Of a stretch of DNA of 38,057 nucleotides, positions 1 through 8,935 are shown one piece after another (the stretch's first letter is position 1; every line of letters begins with the position of its first letter). The translations under genes and the position numbers were made by a program. The notes below the pieces were generated by a model, which worked only from the letters and a program-made list of their open reading frames with translations, was not told the origin of the DNA and searched no databases. The stretch comes from an uncultured Acidobacteriota bacterium (GTDB lineage: Bacteria > Acidobacteriota > UBA6911 > RPQK01 > JAJDTT01): assembly GCA_951812665.1 (NCBI GenBank), contig CATOST010000029.1, positions 1 through 38,057 of the forward strand, given 5' to 3'.

Positions 1-1427
1 TGAGAGCCGGACCTCCTCCAAGTGTCCATACTGTTCCAGCTCCAATTTCAACGTGTTCCAATATTCCGGAAGTTCATCGGTTCGGTAGTTGCCGACGAAA
101 AGGATCGGAATGGGGTCGTTTCGAAACACGCGTCCGTATAGTTCCAGAGAACTCTCATCCATCCATTGCAGGTCGTTGATGCAGAAGACGACCGGAGAGA
201 GTGAGGACGCGTTCCTAAGAAACGAGAGCAGGGTTTCGATGAGCTGTGTGGAACTCTTCGCCGCCTGCCAAGTGTCGATGAACCTCCAGCGCTGGCCGAG
301 TTCGGATTCCGCCTGGAACGCTTCCAGGATCCCGTCACCGGGGTGATGGCTCACTGAGAAGGTCGTGGTTCTGCGGAGCCGCGCCGCCAATTCGACCCGT
401 TTCGTCACAGCCGTTTTGCCGATTCCGCTGGAGCCGGCGATGCAGACGAATCGAGGCTTGGGATCCTGGATATGGAGATCCAAGATTTGGCGGAGCTTAG
501 TGGACTCGTCTGTCCTGCCAATAGGCGGGCAGCGGAATCGTGGTGATGGAGGAGCGGCCAAGCGGATGCCGGTCTGTAGCGCGGCGCTCACATAGGCGGC
601 CGATGGGGGGCGAGTTTCCGGATCCTTCTGAATGAGATCCAGAATCAGTTGCTCCACGTTGGCTGGAATGTCGGGATTCAATTTCCGGGGCCGGGCCGGG
701 TAGGTCAGGCCCTGTTTCTGCAGCAGGACTTCGGGGTTCTTCTCCAGATAGGGATCGTGGCCCGTAAACAGCCGGTAGAGGACCATTCCGAGCGAGTAGA
801 GGTCGCTTTGCGTCGAAGTGGTTCCATGTCTGATCCACTCTGGTGAGGCATACCGAATGACATGGCCGGGAGAGACTGTCCGGACGGGCCCTGCTTGGGA
901 GCCGGAAGATTGAGAAGCAGATCCCCGCAGTTCCCCACGAAAAGATGAGAAGGCTTCAGGTATCCGCAGAGGAATCCTCTGTGGTGAAGGTAAGAGAGCA
1001 GCTCTGCGAGCTGCGCAGAACACTTCATCGCTCGGGAAGGCGTCAGCCGTCCTCCCTTTGCGTCAATGAGTTTCCGAGCCAGATAATCGCAGATGAAACC
1101 GGGGCGTTTACCTCGAAAGGCGACGTCTTGGACCGGGTGGAGCCAGGGATGATCGAGCGCAGTACGCATCTCGTACAGGCGTTCCACATCCAGAAGGCTG
1201 GTCGGGGACGTGATCTTTCCCGGCAACAGACTCAGGACTTTGTTTCGGGCGGTGTCCCATTCGTCAACGGCCAAGTAGACTCGCAGGTCCGGCCCGGGTT
1301 CCAAGGGGCGAAGAATTCGGTAGCGTGAAGACACTGAGGCGCTCCTTCGATCTGCACTGGCAGAGAGAATTTCCCGAGACTTCGACCGGACGACTTTTCG
1401 AAAGAGAAAAACCCGATTGCTGAGCAA
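1..1427 (-). CDS. Degenerate Ser/Thr kinase-like domain fused to AAA ATPase (partial, frameshifted)
   Basis: This reads as a large cytoplasmic signalling regulator of the kinase-plus-AAA type (COG3899-like); the rest lies left of the window. The N-terminal ~260 residues follow a protein kinase fold: a SRYRILRPL start, YLHHRGF, then YASPEW and DLYSLGMVLYRLFTG. Catalytic residues are missing: the HRDLKPSN block reads CGYLKPSH and no DFG is visible, so it is probably a pseudokinase. An AAA/NTPase domain follows, with PPIGRTDE, Walker A AGSSGIGKT and Walker B VVFCINDLQWMD. The frame changes by one apparent missing base between about 870 and 910: kinase N-lobe codons lie in one frame, and PEWIRHG through the AAA domain in another, open to base 1. 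The start is probably TTG at 1427, but no strong ribosome site supports it. The family call is confident; whether the gene is broken or mis-sequenced is not settled. Confidence 0.75.
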
Positions 1428-1834
1428 CCGAGTTACAGATCAAGGATTGATCTGCTAAGGCTAGCGAGGGCTTCCAGGTAAGAGAGGGCCTGGGCCGACT
1501 ACGTCGAGCCGTCGACTCCAGATCTCCATTTCTGCGAATCTTTGCGGGCGATTGCTCAAGTGAGCCACGCCGGTAGTAAACGTCACCGGCAAGGGAAAAT
1601 CAAGTTCGGGCCGGGGCCAAGCCTGGAATTCCTTGTCATTCCTGCGACAATGCGATTTCGTCGAATTTGGAGTCGTACGCCTCTTCGCCGAATCTGAGGA
1701 CAGGCACACCTACCTGGTGCGAACGCTGCGGGAATGCAGTGGAGAAGGAACAGAGATGGGCTGAGTGGAGCCGTCAGTTGCTCAACCTGGGTCAAGAGTG
1801 GGAATCGATGAGCGTCCGATTTCGAAAGTGAGCC
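1428..1834 (+). other. 407-bp gap with a possible small zinc-finger reading frame
   Basis: No gene here can be called with confidence. One plus-strand frame is open from 1580 and stops at 1829-1831, three bases before the glycosyltransferase start. It reads protein-like, with two CxxC pairs (CHSC and WCERCG) and a charged, Trp-rich tail (RWAEWSRQLLNLGQEWE). No ATG, GTG or early TTG begins it. A different frame from 1482 to about 1575 also reads plausibly (AWADYVEPSTPDLHFCESL), and one missing base would join the two. This may be the remnant of a small zinc-ribbon protein of about 110 residues, or chance. The left end of the gap holds the upstream region of the kinase/AAA gene. Confidence 0.25.
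1436..1454. promoter_or_regulatory. Possible operator: 7-bp inverted repeat upstream of the kinase/AAA gene
   Basis: CAGATCA and TGATCTG form perfect 7-bp arms around the 5-bp spacer AGGAT, just upstream of the proposed TTG start at 1427. Position and symmetry suit a dimeric regulator site, but no matching second copy or -10/-35 pair was seen. Confidence 0.3.
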
Positions 1835-2699
1835 GTGCCCCAAACGTCTGTCAGCGTCATCATTCCGACCCACAACCGGCGGAAGTCCCTCACCCGGGCC
1901 GTGGAGTCGGTCCAGGCACAGACCGTTCGTGACTGGGAACTTCTCATCGTGGATGACGGGTCCGGCGATGGCACGGACAAGGACTGGTCCAATCCGGATG
2001 ATTCGCGAGTCCGGTACTTGAGAACCGAAAACCAAGGAGTGAGTGCCGCGCGCAACCTGGGGATTCGACTCGCCGATTCACCCTGGATCGCGTTCCTGGA
2101 CAGCGATGACTACTGGCTTCCGCGAAAGCTGGAGACTCAGCTGGGGGCTCTGGATTCCCATCCGGGCTACTTGGCTGTCCACTCCGACGAGATCTGGATC
2201 CGGCATGGCCGCCGGGTGAACCCCAAGAAGATCCATCGTAAGTACGGCGGCTGGGTCTACCGCTACTCTCTCCCCCGCTGCGTCATCAGCCCCAGTTCCA
2301 TCCTTATCTCGCGACAGCTTCTTGATCGATGCGGACTATTCGACGAGACGTTCCCCGTTTGCGAGGACTACGAACTCTGGCTCCGCATGTTCGCCCGCCA
2401 TCCCATCTGCTTCGTGGACCGGCCCTGTTGGTCAAGACCGGTGGCCATGCCGACCAGCTCTCCAGGAGTACCTGGGGACTGGACCGTTTCGGGTGCGGGC
2501 CATGGTGAAGACCGTCGAGGGCGGGATCCTCAGCCTGCAGCAGGAGACCTGGACCGCTGCCGAGATCGTTCGCAAATCGGAGATTCTGGCGGGTGGGTGT
2601 GAGAAACGGGGTCGGACTGAGGAGGGTCGCTACTACCGCGGGCTTGCCGGATTCTGGAGCGAGAGGTACCGCGAGCGAGTCTCGCAGCTGGGCTTCTGA
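1835..2699 (+). CDS. Family 2 glycosyltransferase (two apparent frameshifts)
   Basis: This is a GT-A fold family 2 glycosyltransferase that would transfer a nucleotide-activated sugar during envelope polysaccharide assembly; donor and acceptor are unknown. It starts at GTG 1835, because an in-frame TGA at 1829-1831 excludes anything upstream. The N-terminus SVIIPTHNRRKSL, the VDDGSGDGT nucleotide motif, the DSDDYW (DxD) metal motif and CEDYELWLRM are all present. After PICFVDRP near 2424 the frame shifts, continuing as LLVKTGGHADQLSRSTWGLDRF. It shifts again near 2487, continuing FRVRAMVKTVEGG to a TGA at 2697-2699. The three-frame reconstruction gives about 288 residues with the family's usual GGH-DQLS...WG-DRF ending. 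Each shift equals one missing base, beside CCC and GGG runs. It converges on the VWFA gene, with stops 6 bases apart. Confidence 0.8.
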
Positions 2700-2705
2700 C
2701 TCGGG

Positions 2706-3719
2706 TTACTCCTTCGTCTTCTCCTTGGCCTCTTCCTGCTCATCCTGGAACCGCCGCTGCTCGCGCTCCAGAGCCCGCTGCTTCCACTTGTCCATGGGAT
2801 CGAACGGCGCGTAGTAACCCCGCCGGTGGCGAATCCGGACGTCGTCCGCCTTCACCTCCACCTCGATCTTCCGGAGGGTGCCGTCTTTCTTCCTGTTGGT
2901 GGGGACGTAGGTGAGGTTGTACTGGCTCCGCAGTTCCTGGTCGATGGTCTTGAAGGCCTCGGCCAGGTTGTTGCTGGAGTGGGGGAAGAAGACCGTGCCA
3001 CCGGTGTTCCCGGTCAGTTTTTCCAGGGCGTCGTCGCCCCTGGCGTCCTCGCCCGCCCCGAAACGGGTGGTGCTGATGGCGTAGATGGTCGATTCGGCCA
3101 GATAGGCCATCCGGAGCGTCTCGTCGAAGGTGTGGACGCTGGTCAGGTCCGACCCGTCCGAGAGGACCAGGATCGTCTTGCGACCGTATTCCTGCAGCAT
3201 CTTCTGCTCCGAGATCAGGTAGATGGCGTCGTAAAGGGAGGTGCCTCCGCCCGCCCTCAGGTTGTCGATCTCGGCCAGCAGCGCGTTGGGATTGGAGGTG
3301 AAGTCGTGCAGCAGCGTCACCCCGGTGTCGAACTCCAGGAGCAGTGCCTTGTCGGTGGGCCGCATCACGTCGAACAGGAAGTCGGTGGCCACCTCCTTCT
3401 CGAAGCCCAGCTTGAGCCGGACACTGGCGCTGGCGTCCACGCAGATGGCGATGGTCAGGGGCAGGTTGGTCTGGGCCGCGAAGTTGGTGATCTGCTGGCG
3501 GCGGCCGTCCTCCTTGATGATGAAGTGCTGCGGCGAGAGGTTGGTGACGAAGCGGCCGGTCTTCTTGTGGTGGACCGCCACCAGGACGTTCACCGCATCC
3601 ACCTCCACCCGGAACGGTTCCAGCGAATCGTCTCCGGCCTCGGCGCTCGACTGGGCCAGGAGGCCCGGAATCAGAGACAGGACGATCAGAACCCTGGTGA
3701 GGAGGTTTGCTGGGTACAT
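2706..3719 (-). CDS. Secreted VWFA domain protein, acidobacterial VWFA-related type
   Basis: This is an exported 337-residue protein with a von Willebrand factor A domain, presumably for metal-dependent binding outside the cytoplasm; the partner is unknown. Residues 1-22 form a signal peptide (LLTRVLIVLSLIPGLLAQ). A short beta region, FRVEVDAVNVLVAVHHKKTGRFV, leads into NLSPQHFIIKEDG, typical of the acidobacterial VWFA-related family. The MIDAS metal site is visible as DASAS at residues 95-99, with TSLYDAIY (MIDAS Thr) and LVLSDGSD downstream. The domain ends in RHRRGYYAP, a usual end for this family. The tail from about 308 is a charged, probably coiled segment (KQRALEREQRRFQDEQEEAKEK). The gene begins 11 bases after the rluD-type stop and is probably co-transcribed with lgt and rluD. 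Confidence 0.88.
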   Translation of the reverse strand: MYPANLLTRVLIVLSLIPGLLAQSSAEAGDDSLEPFRVEVDAVNVLVAVHHKKTGRFVTNLSPQHFIIKEDGRRQQITNFAAQTNLPLTIAICVDASASVRLKLGFEKEVATDFLFDVMRPTDKALLLEFDTGVTLLHDFTSNPNALLAEIDNLRAGGGTSLYDAIYLISEQKMLQEYGRKTILVLSDGSDLTSVHTFDETLRMAYLAESTIYAISTTRFGAGEDARGDDALEKLTGNTGGTVFFPHSSNNLAEAFKTIDQELRSQYNLTYVPTNRKKDGTLRKIEVEVKADDVRIRHRRGYYAPFDPMDKWKQRALEREQRRFQDEQEEAKEKTKE

Positions 3720-3730
3720 AAACTAGCCCA

Positions 3731-4692
3731 TTATTCCAAAACAGCCAGAACCGCTTCAAGCTCCTGCGGCAGAGGACTCTCGAAGCGCACCCGCCGTCCG
3801 GTGCCGGGGTGGACGAAGGCCAGGGAGGCCGCGTGGAGGAAGTGGCGTCCCATCCCGACCATTGCCGAGGCGCGGATCGAATCGGGCAACCGGCGGAGCC
3901 GCCGGCCGCCATAGGTGTCGTCTCCCACCACCGGGTGCCCCAGATGAGTCAGGTGGACCCGGATCTGGTGCGTCCGTCCGGTGTGCGGCGCGACCGACAG
4001 GTAGGTGAAGCCCGGATGCCGCGAGAGCACCCGGTAGCGGGTCAGGGCGCGGCGCGGCTTGCGGGTCCGGGTCGAGATCCGGGTTCGGGACCGGGGATGG
4101 CGCCCGATGGACACGTCAATCTCGCCCCGGTCCATCTCCACCGAGCCGTGCACCAGGGCCAGATACCGCTTCCGGACCTCCCGTCGGGCGAACTGGCCGG
4201 AGAGATGATCGTGTACCTGCTCCGTTTTGGCCACCACCAGGAGTCCCGAGGTCCCTTTGTCCAGCCGGTGCACGATTCCCGGCCTGACGGTCTCCTCTCG
4301 GCTCAACTTCTCCAGATGGTAGGCCAGGGCGTTGGCCAGAGTCCCGCTCCGGTTGCCGGCTCCCGATGCACCACCTGTCCCGCCGGCTTGTCCACCAGCA
4401 GCAGGCACGGGTCCTCGTGGAGCACGTTCAGGGGAATCGGTTCCGGCGTCAGGTGCGAGGGCTCCGGCGGGGGCGGATCCACCCGGATCTCGTCTCCCGG
4501 ACGCAGCCGGTAGCTGGGCTTGCGGCCCTGGCCGCAGACCAGGACCCGGTTGTTCTCCACCCAGCGCCGGATACTGCTGCGGCTGAACCGGGAGAGCCGG
4601 CGGCTCAGGTAGGCGTCCACGCGCCGGCCCGCGTCGCTGGAACTCACCTTGAGGCGGATCGTCTCGGTTCGAGTCTCGTCGGTTTCAACCAC
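3731..4692 (-). CDS. rluD: RluA/RluD-family pseudouridine synthase (one apparent frameshift)
   Basis: This enzyme would isomerise uridine to pseudouridine in 23S rRNA; its RluD-like build suggests helix 69 as target, but substrate cannot be fixed from sequence. The N-terminal ~85 residues form an S4 RNA-binding domain (RRVDAYLSRRLSRFSRSSIRRWV). The catalytic domain begins LLVDKPAGQVVH and holds the HRLDKGTSGLLVVAK motif with the catalytic Asp, then HTGRTHQIRVHL and HPVVGDDTYGG. The reading frame breaks after GQVVH near 4363: restoring one C in TCCCG gives VVHPGAGNRSGTLANAL, a normal family sequence. The start is GTG at 4692, overlapping the reconstructed lgt stop (4685-4687) by 8 bases, which implies coupled translation. 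The deletion is more likely a sequencing artefact than decay. Confidence 0.85.
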
Positions 4693-5487
4693 GGCGTGAA
4701 GGCACCGGGTTTCTTCTCATGTAGCGGTAGAGCAGCAGGCCGCAGGGAACGAGTAGCAGGCTGATGACTGGGAGGTGGAGAGAGCTCCTCCGAGCACGAA
4801 GCCCCGGTCGGCGTCGCCCCGAAAGAACTCGATCCCGAAGCGCAGGATCGAGTAGCAGAGGAGGTAGGCGGCGAAGACTTGTCCCTTGAAGCGCCGCGCC
4901 CCGTGCAGCCAGAGCAGGAAGAGAAACAGCACGAACGTTGCCAGCGACTCGTAGATCTGGGTCGGGTGCAGCGCCACGTCGATGGGGACGCCCACCATGC
5001 GATGGGCGTACTCGCTGGTGAAAGTGACGGCCCAGGGCAGCGAGCAGGGCTGGCCGTAGTCGCAGCCGGCGGCGAAACAGCCCAGACGGCCGACGGTCTG
5101 TCCCAGGGCGATGGCCGGCGCCGCGGCGTCCGCCACCGTCGGGAAGTTCATGGACGGTTGCCGCCGGACGTAGAGATAGCTGCCGGCCATGGCCCCCAGC
5201 AGCCCCCCGTAGTAGACGCCGCCGGCCTGCCAGAACCCCAGGGTGAACAACCTTGAAGGATCCTGCACCAGATAGGTCTCCCAGTCGGTGAGGATCATCA
5301 GCAGCTTGGCGCCGATGATGGCCGTCAGGATGATGATGAATCCCAGGTCCCAGCTCCGCTGCCGGGGTATGCCGTCGCGGGCCCCCAGCCGGGCGAAAAG
5401 AAAGATGGCCGACAGGATGCCGGTCGCCAACAGCGCCCCGTAGGTGTGAAGGGTCAGGGGGCCGATTTCCAACAGCTTGGGAAACAT
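4685..5487 (-). CDS. lgt: Prolipoprotein diacylglyceryl transferase (apparent C-terminal frameshift)
   Basis: Lgt moves diacylglycerol from phosphatidylglycerol to the lipobox cysteine of prolipoproteins, the first step of lipoprotein maturation in the inner membrane. The start is ATG at 5487 (MFPKLLEIGPLTLHTYG). Multiple membrane segments are visible, as are GVYYGGLLGAM, the Lgt signature GRLGCFAAGCDYG with PCSLPWAVTF, the HPTQIYES block and FFRGDADRGF. Near 4770 the frame changes: adding one base in CAGTC restores LSTSQVISLLLV, then a last membrane helix and a stop at 4685-4687. Without that correction, the final ~20 residues are replaced by a low-quality tail. About 267 residues after correction, normal for Lgt. 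It overlaps the rluD-type gene by 8 bases. An essential function in most Gram-negatives argues for sequencing error. Confidence 0.9.
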
Positions 5488-5520
5488 GGTGTTTGATGAG
5501 CTTACCTGACGGGCGGCGCC

Positions 5521-5635
5521 GGAGGGGCGATTTCCCAGTCGCCCATTCTTAATTCCCCGGTTCCCAAATGTTGCATTCGGAGTGCGGCGGCAAGAAAGCC
5601 GTCGCTCCAATCGGCGACAAGAAAGTCGCCGCTCC
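5521..5635. repeat. REP-like palindrome cluster between lgt and the EF-G-like gene
   Basis: Two 24-bp units, at 5585-5608 and 5612-5635, share the pattern CGGCGrCAAGAAAGyCGyCGCTCC. Each can fold into a 6-bp stem with an AAGAAA loop (GGCGGC/GCCGTC and GGCGAC/GTCGCC), so the stem bases change together. A further palindrome at 5525-5544 (GGGCGA...TCGCCC) is followed by CCCATTCTTAATTCC, resembling the order at 10498-10573. The last unit abuts the EF-G-like stop codon at 5635-5637. It is a dispersed intergenic element; a terminator role is possible, but there is no T tract. Confidence 0.75.
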
Positions 5636-7719
5636 TACTTCTTGTCCCGCTTGGCCTCCTCGATCACCTTTTCGGCGAAGTGCGGCGGAACCACGTCGTA
5701 GTGGGACTTTTCCATGTGGAAGCTGCCCCGTCCTCCCGTCACGGAGGTCAGCGTCGGCGCGTAGTTGAGCATCTCCGCCAGCGGGACTTCGGCGTGGACC
5801 ACCTGCATTCCGGTCTTGATGTCCATGCCCTGGATCCGTCCCCGCCGGGAGTTCAGGTCGCCCATGATGTCGCCCGAGTTCTCCTCCGGCACGTAGACCT
5901 CCACCTTCATGATGGGCTCCAGCAGCACTGGCCGGGCCTGTTCCATGGCTTTGCGGAAGGCCAGCGACCCGGCGATCTTGAAGGCCATCTCCGAGGAGTC
6001 CACGTCGTGGTAGCTGCCGTCGTAGAGGGTGACCTTGAAGTCCACCACCGGATACCCGGCCACGAACCCTCTTTCCGCCGACGCCACGATCCCCTTTTCC
6101 ACGGCCGGGATGAAATTCCTGGGAATGGAGCCGCCGAAGATCTCGTTCTCGAACTCGAATCCGGAGCCTCGAGGAAGCCCTTCCATCCGGATCTTGCAGT
6201 CTCCGAACTGCCCGTGTCCGCCGGTCTGCTTCTTGTGCCGGCCGTGGACGTCGGCGGTTCCGGTGATGGTCTCGCGGTAGGGCACCTTGGGCGGCTTCAG
6301 AATGACGTGGACGCCGTACTTGCGCTCCAGCTTGGCCACCGTCACCTCCACGTGCAGCTGACCGGTGCCGGAAAGCAGAAACTCCTTGGTCTGGGCTTCG
6401 CGGCGGAACGAGATGGAGGGGTCCTCTTCGATCACCCGGGCGATGGCGTTGCCGATCTTGTCTTCGTCGCCCCGCGACTTGGGCTCCACGGCGAAGCTGA
6501 TGGCGGCCTCGGGAAACTTCACCTTGCGGACGATGCTGGGGGCCGAGGGTTCCGAAAGGGTGTCGCCGGTGGCGGTATTCTTCAGCTTCATCACCGCGCC
6601 CAGGTCTCCGGGCCGGAGTTCCGCCACGGGCTCGTAGCTCTTTCCCTGGGGGATGTGGACCGAACCCAGGCGTTCGTTGGATTCGGCGGTCCGGTTGCGC
6701 AGGTTCGCGTCCGATTTGACGGTGCCGATGATTGCCTTCACCAGATTGATGCGCCCGGCAAAGGGATCGGCCAGAGTCTTGAAGACGTAGGCCGTGACGG
6801 GGCCGCCCGCAGAGATGGAGAGCTCCACCTCCTCATCCTCCGATCCCGCCGTCAGGCCCGGAACGGGAGTCCTTTCCAAAGGATTGGGGAAGAGTTCCAC
6901 CATGGCGTCCATGAGCTGCTTCACCCCCATGTTCTTTCCGGCCGACACGCAGAATGCGGGGACGATGGACCGGTCGACGAAGAAGCTGCGCAGCCCCTGG
7001 ACCAGCTCGCTCTGGGTCAGGGTGCCCTCCTCGAAGTACTTCTCCATCAGATCGTCGTCGCTCTCGGCCACCATCTCGATCAGCTCTTCACGGCGCTGCT
7101 CGGATTCCTCCTGAAACTCGTTCGGAATGGCTGTTTCCTGGAAGTTCCCGCTCCCGTCCCCGTCGCAGACGTAGGCCTTCTCACCGATCAGGTCGATGAT
7201 TCCCCGGAAGGAAGCCTCCTCGCCCATGGGAATCTGCACCGGCACCACTGTCCGCCCGAAGGACTTGTGAACCGACCCCAGGCTTCTCTCGAAGCCGGCC
7301 CGGTCCCGGTCCAGCTTGTTGAAGACCACCGCGCGGGCCAGCCGATGCTCGTCGGCAAACTCCCACGCCTTCTCCGCCTGCACCTCGACGCCGGCTACCG
7401 AATCGACCACCAGCAGGGCCGAATCGGCCCCCATCAGGGAGGACTTGGCGTCCAGGATGAAAGCCGGATAGCCCGGCGTATCGATGATGTTGATCTTGCT
7501 GGATCCCCACTCGCAGTGGGCCACGGCCGTGTTGATGGTGATCTGCCGGGAAATCTCGTCGTCGTCGTAATCGGTGACCGTATTCCCGTCGTCCACTCGA
7601 CCCAGGCGGTTCACCGCCCCGGCCGAGTAGAGCATGGCGCTGGCCAGGGTGGTCTTGCCGGAGTCCCCATGACCGATCAGGGCGACGTTGCGGATCTCCC
7701 TGCTGTCATAGACTTTCAT
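5635..7719 (-). CDS. Elongation factor G-like translational GTPase
   Basis: This is a five-domain EF-G-family GTPase of 694 residues (COG0480). The G domain has GHGDSGKT (16-23), DTPGYPAF (80-87) and NKLD (134-137). Domain II onward ends in a typical EF-G C-terminus (GDIMGDLNSRRGRIQGM, then VPLAEMLNYAPTLTSVTGGRGSF). Canonical EF-G has GHIDAGKTT and a conserved switch I; here GHGDSGKT and an altered switch region (DEISRQITINTAVAH) match the second EF-G-like subfamily found beside the housekeeping copy in many bacteria. It may act in translocation, ribosome recycling or stress, and I do not call it fusA. The start is ATG 7719, set by AAGGAG at 7726-7731 six bases upstream; a longer open frame to 7836 lacks such a site. 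Transcribed divergently from the glutaminyl cyclase. Confidence 0.88.
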   Translation of the reverse strand: MKVYDSREIRNVALIGHGDSGKTTLASAMLYSAGAVNRLGRVDDGNTVTDYDDDEISRQITINTAVAHCEWGSSKINIIDTPGYPAFILDAKSSLMGADSALLVVDSVAGVEVQAEKAWEFADEHRLARAVVFNKLDRDRAGFERSLGSVHKSFGRTVVPVQIPMGEEASFRGIIDLIGEKAYVCDGDGSGNFQETAIPNEFQEESEQRREELIEMVAESDDDLMEKYFEEGTLTQSELVQGLRSFFVDRSIVPAFCVSAGKNMGVKQLMDAMVELFPNPLERTPVPGLTAGSEDEEVELSISAGGPVTAYVFKTLADPFAGRINLVKAIIGTVKSDANLRNRTAESNERLGSVHIPQGKSYEPVAELRPGDLGAVMKLKNTATGDTLSEPSAPSIVRKVKFPEAAISFAVEPKSRGDEDKIGNAIARVIEEDPSISFRREAQTKEFLLSGTGQLHVEVTVAKLERKYGVHVILKPPKVPYRETITGTADVHGRHKKQTGGHGQFGDCKIRMEGLPRGSGFEFENEIFGGSIPRNFIPAVEKGIVASAERGFVAGYPVVDFKVTLYDGSYHDVDSSEMAFKIAGSLAFRKAMEQARPVLLEPIMKVEVYVPEENSGDIMGDLNSRRGRIQGMDIKTGMQVVHAEVPLAEMLNYAPTLTSVTGGRGSFHMEKSHYDVVPPHFAEKVIEEAKRDKK

Positions 7720-7725
7720 GAACGG

Positions 7726-7731
7726 CTCCTT
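7726..7731 (-). promoter_or_regulatory. Ribosome binding site that fixes the EF-G-like start
   Basis: On the minus strand AAGGAG lies six bases before ATG 7719, in front of MKVYDSREIR, the natural start of this family. Confidence 0.85.
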
Positions 7732-7772
7732 TCTGGGGTATAGTACGAAATTGAGCAATGTAGGATAGCAGC

Positions 7773-7793
7773 CCGTGGCGAAAGTCGCCACGG
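7773..7793. repeat. Perfect 9-bp hairpin in the divergent intergenic region
   Basis: CCGTGGCGA and TCGCCACGG flank the loop AAG. The core GGCGA..AAGTCGCC resembles the REP-like unit at 5613-5630 with five bases of the loop side missing. It sits upstream of both the EF-G-like gene and the glutaminyl cyclase, so it is not a terminator for either. Confidence 0.6.
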
Positions 7794-7880
7794 AGTTCGG
7801 CCGGCGCCGCGTCCCGGCCGGTCCTCCATCGCGCAAGCCGAGCGCTCGCTCCGAGTGCTCGCACCGGATCTCCCGGTAAC

Positions 7881-8774
7881 ATGTCCAAGGGACTTTTCAT
7901 CCGTGTTCTAACTCTGCTGGCGCTGGCCGTCTGCTGCGGCCAGGGAGCCGGCGTCGACGGCCTTCAGGTCCTCCGCCACACCCGGGAGATGGTGCGCCAC
8001 GGTCCCCATCCTCCCGGAACCGAGGCCCAACGGAAGGTGGGCGAGTACATCGCCGGGCAACTGGAAGCCCTGGGCCTTAAGGTGGACACCCAACGTTTTC
8101 GTCCGGTCACGCCCCGGGGCCGTCTGCGGATGACCAACATCCGGGGCATCCTCCCGGGTCCGAATGAGCGGGTCCTGATTTTGGCCAGCCACTACGACAG
8201 CAAGTTATTCGACACCTTCAAGTTCGTGGGGGCCAACGACGGCGCCTCCAGCAGCGGCTTGGTCCTGGAGCTGGCCCGGGTGCTGGTCCAGCACAACCCC
8301 ACCGGTCTCACCTTGTGGTTCGTCTTCTTCGACGGGGAAGAGGCACTGGGGGAATGGACCTCGGCGGACAGCCTCTACGGCAGCCGGGAGTTCGTTAAGC
8401 GGGAGGGAGACCGGGGGACCCTGCGAAACGTCGGGGCCATGATCCTGTTGGACCTGGTGGGCGGAAAGGACCTGCGGATCTTCCGGGAAGCGAATTCCAC
8501 TCCGTGGCTGAACAAGATCATCTGGGACCAGGCCTTGCGGTCGGGGCACGAACGAATCTTCCGGCCCTCGGGACGCGCATCCCCCATCGACGACGACCAC
8601 ATCCCGTTCCTCCGCGCGGGGATCCCCGCCGTGGACCTCATCGACCTCAACTACGCCCACTGGCACAAACCGTCCGACACCCTTGACAAGCTCTCCGGGC
8701 CCAACTTGGAGGTGGTCGGCGCCGTGGTGCTGGCCAGCCTCCCCGAGATCGCCCGGCAACTGAAGCGGAAGTGA
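7881..8774 (+). CDS. Animal-type glutaminyl-peptide cyclotransferase (M28 fold, secreted)
   Basis: The 297-residue protein is predicted to cyclise N-terminal Gln (or Glu) of peptides to pyroglutamate with one zinc ion, outside the cytoplasm. An N-terminal hydrophobic signal (residues 5-20) precedes an M28-type alpha/beta domain. The match to animal QPCT is close in motif order: SHYDSK, GANDGASSSG (zinc Asp120), FFDGEEA with Glu153 (catalytic) and Glu154 (zinc), Trp159 and DSLYGSREF, LLDLVGG (Asp191), DDHIPFLRAGIP, and HWHKPSDT with Trp261 and zinc His262. Ordinary M28 aminopeptidases bind two zinc ions and lack DSLYGSR and DDHIPF, so cyclase is the better call. A two-cysteine LAVCC stretch in the signal is not a good lipobox. 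No clear ribosome site precedes ATG 7881. Activity is inferred. Confidence 0.85.
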   Translation: MSKGLFIRVLTLLALAVCCGQGAGVDGLQVLRHTREMVRHGPHPPGTEAQRKVGEYIAGQLEALGLKVDTQRFRPVTPRGRLRMTNIRGILPGPNERVLILASHYDSKLFDTFKFVGANDGASSSGLVLELARVLVQHNPTGLTLWFVFFDGEEALGEWTSADSLYGSREFVKREGDRGTLRNVGAMILLDLVGGKDLRIFREANSTPWLNKIIWDQALRSGHERIFRPSGRASPIDDDHIPFLRAGIPAVDLIDLNYAHWHKPSDTLDKLSGPNLEVVGAVVLASLPEIARQLKRK

Positions 8775-8935
8775 CAGCGCGGCCGCGCCGGGAACCTAGC
8801 GCGGTCCTCTCCGTTCCCCATCGGAGGATCTCCTCCATTCCGGGCACCGGAACGGGTAACTGCCGGGCGCGGTTCCGGTAAGATGACGGGCACCCAAATC
8901 TTGCCCGCACGGGCGGTGAAATGGAGGGATCCCAG

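Noticed and set aside
2740..3912. 390-codon minus-strand frame overlapping the VWFA gene
   Set aside because: It is an alternative frame of the VWFA coding strand, with Pro/Gly/Arg-rich low-complexity translation.
5680..7743. Long antisense open frame (687 codons) opposite the EF-G-like gene
   Set aside because: It mirrors a clear GTPase gene in a GC-rich region; the composition is His/Asp/Gly/Val-rich antisense noise with no motif.
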